From positions 1 to 64,000 of the forward strand of contig CAZSVU010000002.1 of assembly GCA_964610275.1 (NCBI GenBank): 64,000 bases of DNA, given 5' to 3'. This stretch comes from JAFGBI01 sp964610275. Its GTDB lineage: Bacteria > Myxococcota_A > Polyangia > Polyangiales > Polyangiaceae. The notes beneath the pieces were generated by a model, which worked only from the letters and a program-made list of their open reading frames with translations, made no database searches and had not been told where the DNA came from. The stretch's first letter is position 1. The number at the start of each line of letters is the position of its first letter. Below are positions 62,826 to 64,000 of the stretch, in pieces. Both the position numbers and the translations under genes were made by a program.

Positions 62826-64000
62826 TCAACCTCCCTGGCTGAGCAGGATGGCCCTGTCGGGGGAGCGCGACTCTCCGGCGTTGGTCACGTAAATGGCCGG
62901 CTTGTCCACCACCGGACAGACCCTCTCGCACACGCCGCAGCCGACGCACAAGGCGGGGTCGACGTGGGGTCGTTGCACTCTGACGGAAAGCATCGCCGGC
63001 GGCGCCCCCGCCGGTCCGTGCTCAGGAGCCCGCTTGGGCACGTCGACCGGTTCTACCCAGATGGCCTTGGGTGAGGTGGGGCAGTGCTCTTCGCACACCA
63101 TGCACTCCGTCGCCATCGCCCAGGGCAGGCATCGCCCACGGTCGAACATGGCCGTGCCAATGCGAATCGGGGGGCCATCCAACCCCATCTTCTCGCGCTC
63201 GTCGATCTTGCGTATCGCGCCCGTGGGACACACTTGACCGCACAGCACACAGGAAAACTCGCAGTAGCCGATGCGCGGAATCAAAATGGGCGTCCACAGC
63301 CCTTCGATGCCAGCCTCGAACAGTGCCGGATGCAGCGCGTTGTTGGGACACACCTTCATGCACTCGGCACACCGCACGCAGCGTTCCAGGAACTTTCGTT
63401 CCTCCACTGACCCCGGTGGACGGAGGACGCGCTCATCGTAGGCACGGTCCGGCCAGTTGCCGATACGGAATGTCGGAATGGCCACCGCGCCGGCGGCCAC
63501 CGAAGCCAGCGTCGTGCGGCGCTCCAGGTTTGGCTGAGTCTGCGTGCTCCGGCGCCGTGGCAAGAAACCGAAGCGGATGACCCCTTCGGGACATGCGTTC
63601 TCACAGTTGAAGCAAAGGTGGCATTCGTCCTGACGATGCTTCACGCCACCCTCCGGACTGTCTGCCCCCTGGCAGTGAATCAGGCAGAGGTTGCAGTCGG
63701 TGCAGAGCTCGTGGCGCTTCTCCATTCCAAACAATGCGAACCGCGAGAAGAGGCCCAGCAAGGCGCCGAGTGGACAGAGCGCTCGACACCAGAAACGCGG
63801 GATCAATCGGTTGAGGAAGAAGAGCGTCAGGCCGAGCACCAGGATGAGCCACACTTGGTGGAAGTAGGACTGGCTGGCGGTCCACAACACTCGCGCCAGG
63901 AAGTCCTGCGCGCCGTCGCTCGCGTGCTGCAATGCCTGCGCGTTGGTGTCCGCCGCCAAGCCGGCAGAGCGGAGCCCGACGTACTGAAGAACCGCCAAGA
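62826..64000 (-). CDS. Membrane-bound polyferredoxin, NapH/NosR-like (partial)
   Basis: At least 390 aa, 5' end beyond the window edge. N-terminal part: one or two TM segments (HQVWLILVLGLTLFFLN) and RFWCRALCPLGALLGLFSR, the CxxxCP loop of NapH/CcoG-type membrane ferredoxins. Then six [4Fe-4S]-type Cys clusters: CTDCNLC, CHLCFNC, CVRCAEC, CVLCGQVC, CMVCEEHC and CVGCGVC. An internal RRTTLASVAAGA looks like a second Tat-like or membrane stretch. A multi-cluster electron-transfer protein of the quinol side. No nitrate or nitrous-oxide enzyme is visible, so the partner is unknown. Confidence 0.85.
   Translation of the reverse strand, partial: LAVLQYVGLRSAGLAADTNAQALQHASDGAQDFLARVLWTASQSYFHQVWLILVLGLTLFFLNRLIPRFWCRALCPLGALLGLFSRFALFGMEKRHELCTDCNLCLIHCQGADSPEGGVKHRQDECHLCFNCENACPEGVIRFGFLPRRRSTQTQPNLERRTTLASVAAGAVAIPTFRIGNWPDRAYDERVLRPPGSVEERKFLERCVRCAECMKVCPNNALHPALFEAGIEGLWTPILIPRIGYCEFSCVLCGQVCPTGAIRKIDEREKMGLDGPPIRIGTAMFDRGRCLPWAMATECMVCEEHCPTSPKAIWVEPVDVPKRAPEHGPAGAPPAMLSVRVQRPHVDPALCVGCGVCERVCPVVDKPAIYVTNAGESRSPDRAILLSQGG

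Overview
The window reads as a contig from a high-GC member of the Myxococcota (Polyangiales-like), probably a metagenome- or draft-derived scaffold because it contains two 10-N gaps (2628-2637 and 46162-46171). The phylum call is an inference. It rests on a CdnL/CarD regulator, three Hanks-type Ser/Thr kinases with low-complexity tails, a double-length fused UvrA, a two-FHA protein, many lipoproteins, and very large cysteine-rich secreted proteins with 'CDDG..C' or 'CGDG..C' repeats. No phage, integrase, CRISPR, rRNA or tRNA gene is visible.

Layout. 0.2-9.3 kb: tRNA and proteostasis genes (cca; ftsH-tilS; mnmA coupled to a lipoprotein), a small Cys protein, a tail-anchored kinase and a FliA-like sigma factor. 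9.4-19.4 kb: a CPBP protease, a response regulator with GAF and HD-GYP domains, lipB, a TPR-DUF2062 pair, an M23 peptidase, a sensor kinase and a GAF-like protein. 19.5-31.9 kb: two coupled GT-C type membrane proteins, an IHF/HU protein, tyrS coupled to a lipoprotein, cdnL, a PduO-type cobalamin adenosyltransferase, a second kinase and a DbpA-like helicase. 31.9-43.2 kb, all on the minus strand: a DUF1287-L,D-transpeptidase fusion, a membrane pyrophosphatase, two Cys-rich lipoproteins, two ferritin-like proteins and malic enzyme. 43.2-48.7 kb: a gene-poor stretch with stem-loop repeats, then a kinase, a TPR/PEGA-like protein and a Gly-rich Cys lipoprotein in series, and a Pro-rich membrane protein. 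48.8-64 kb: tandem UvrA divergent from smpB, an inverted repeat between convergent genes, an ECF sigma operon divergent from a very acidic lipoprotein, the double-FHA protein, a 38-repeat Cys-rich lipoprotein, and a truncated polyferredoxin membrane protein.

The genes are mostly housekeeping with an envelope and signalling overlay. Many pairs are translationally coupled through ATGA or GTGA overlaps (mnmA-lipoprotein, TPR-DUF2062, the GT-C pair, tyrS-lipoprotein, smpB-small ORF, ECF sigma-membrane TPR). Large antisense ORFs are common because of the high GC content and have been left out.

The most distinctive items are the 38-unit Cys4 repeat protein, the four-ATPase UvrA, the two-catalytic-domain cell-wall enzyme, a dispersed 10-bp-stem/3-nt-loop element family, and a ~94-bp inverted-repeat element whose ends supply the stop codons of both flanking genes.
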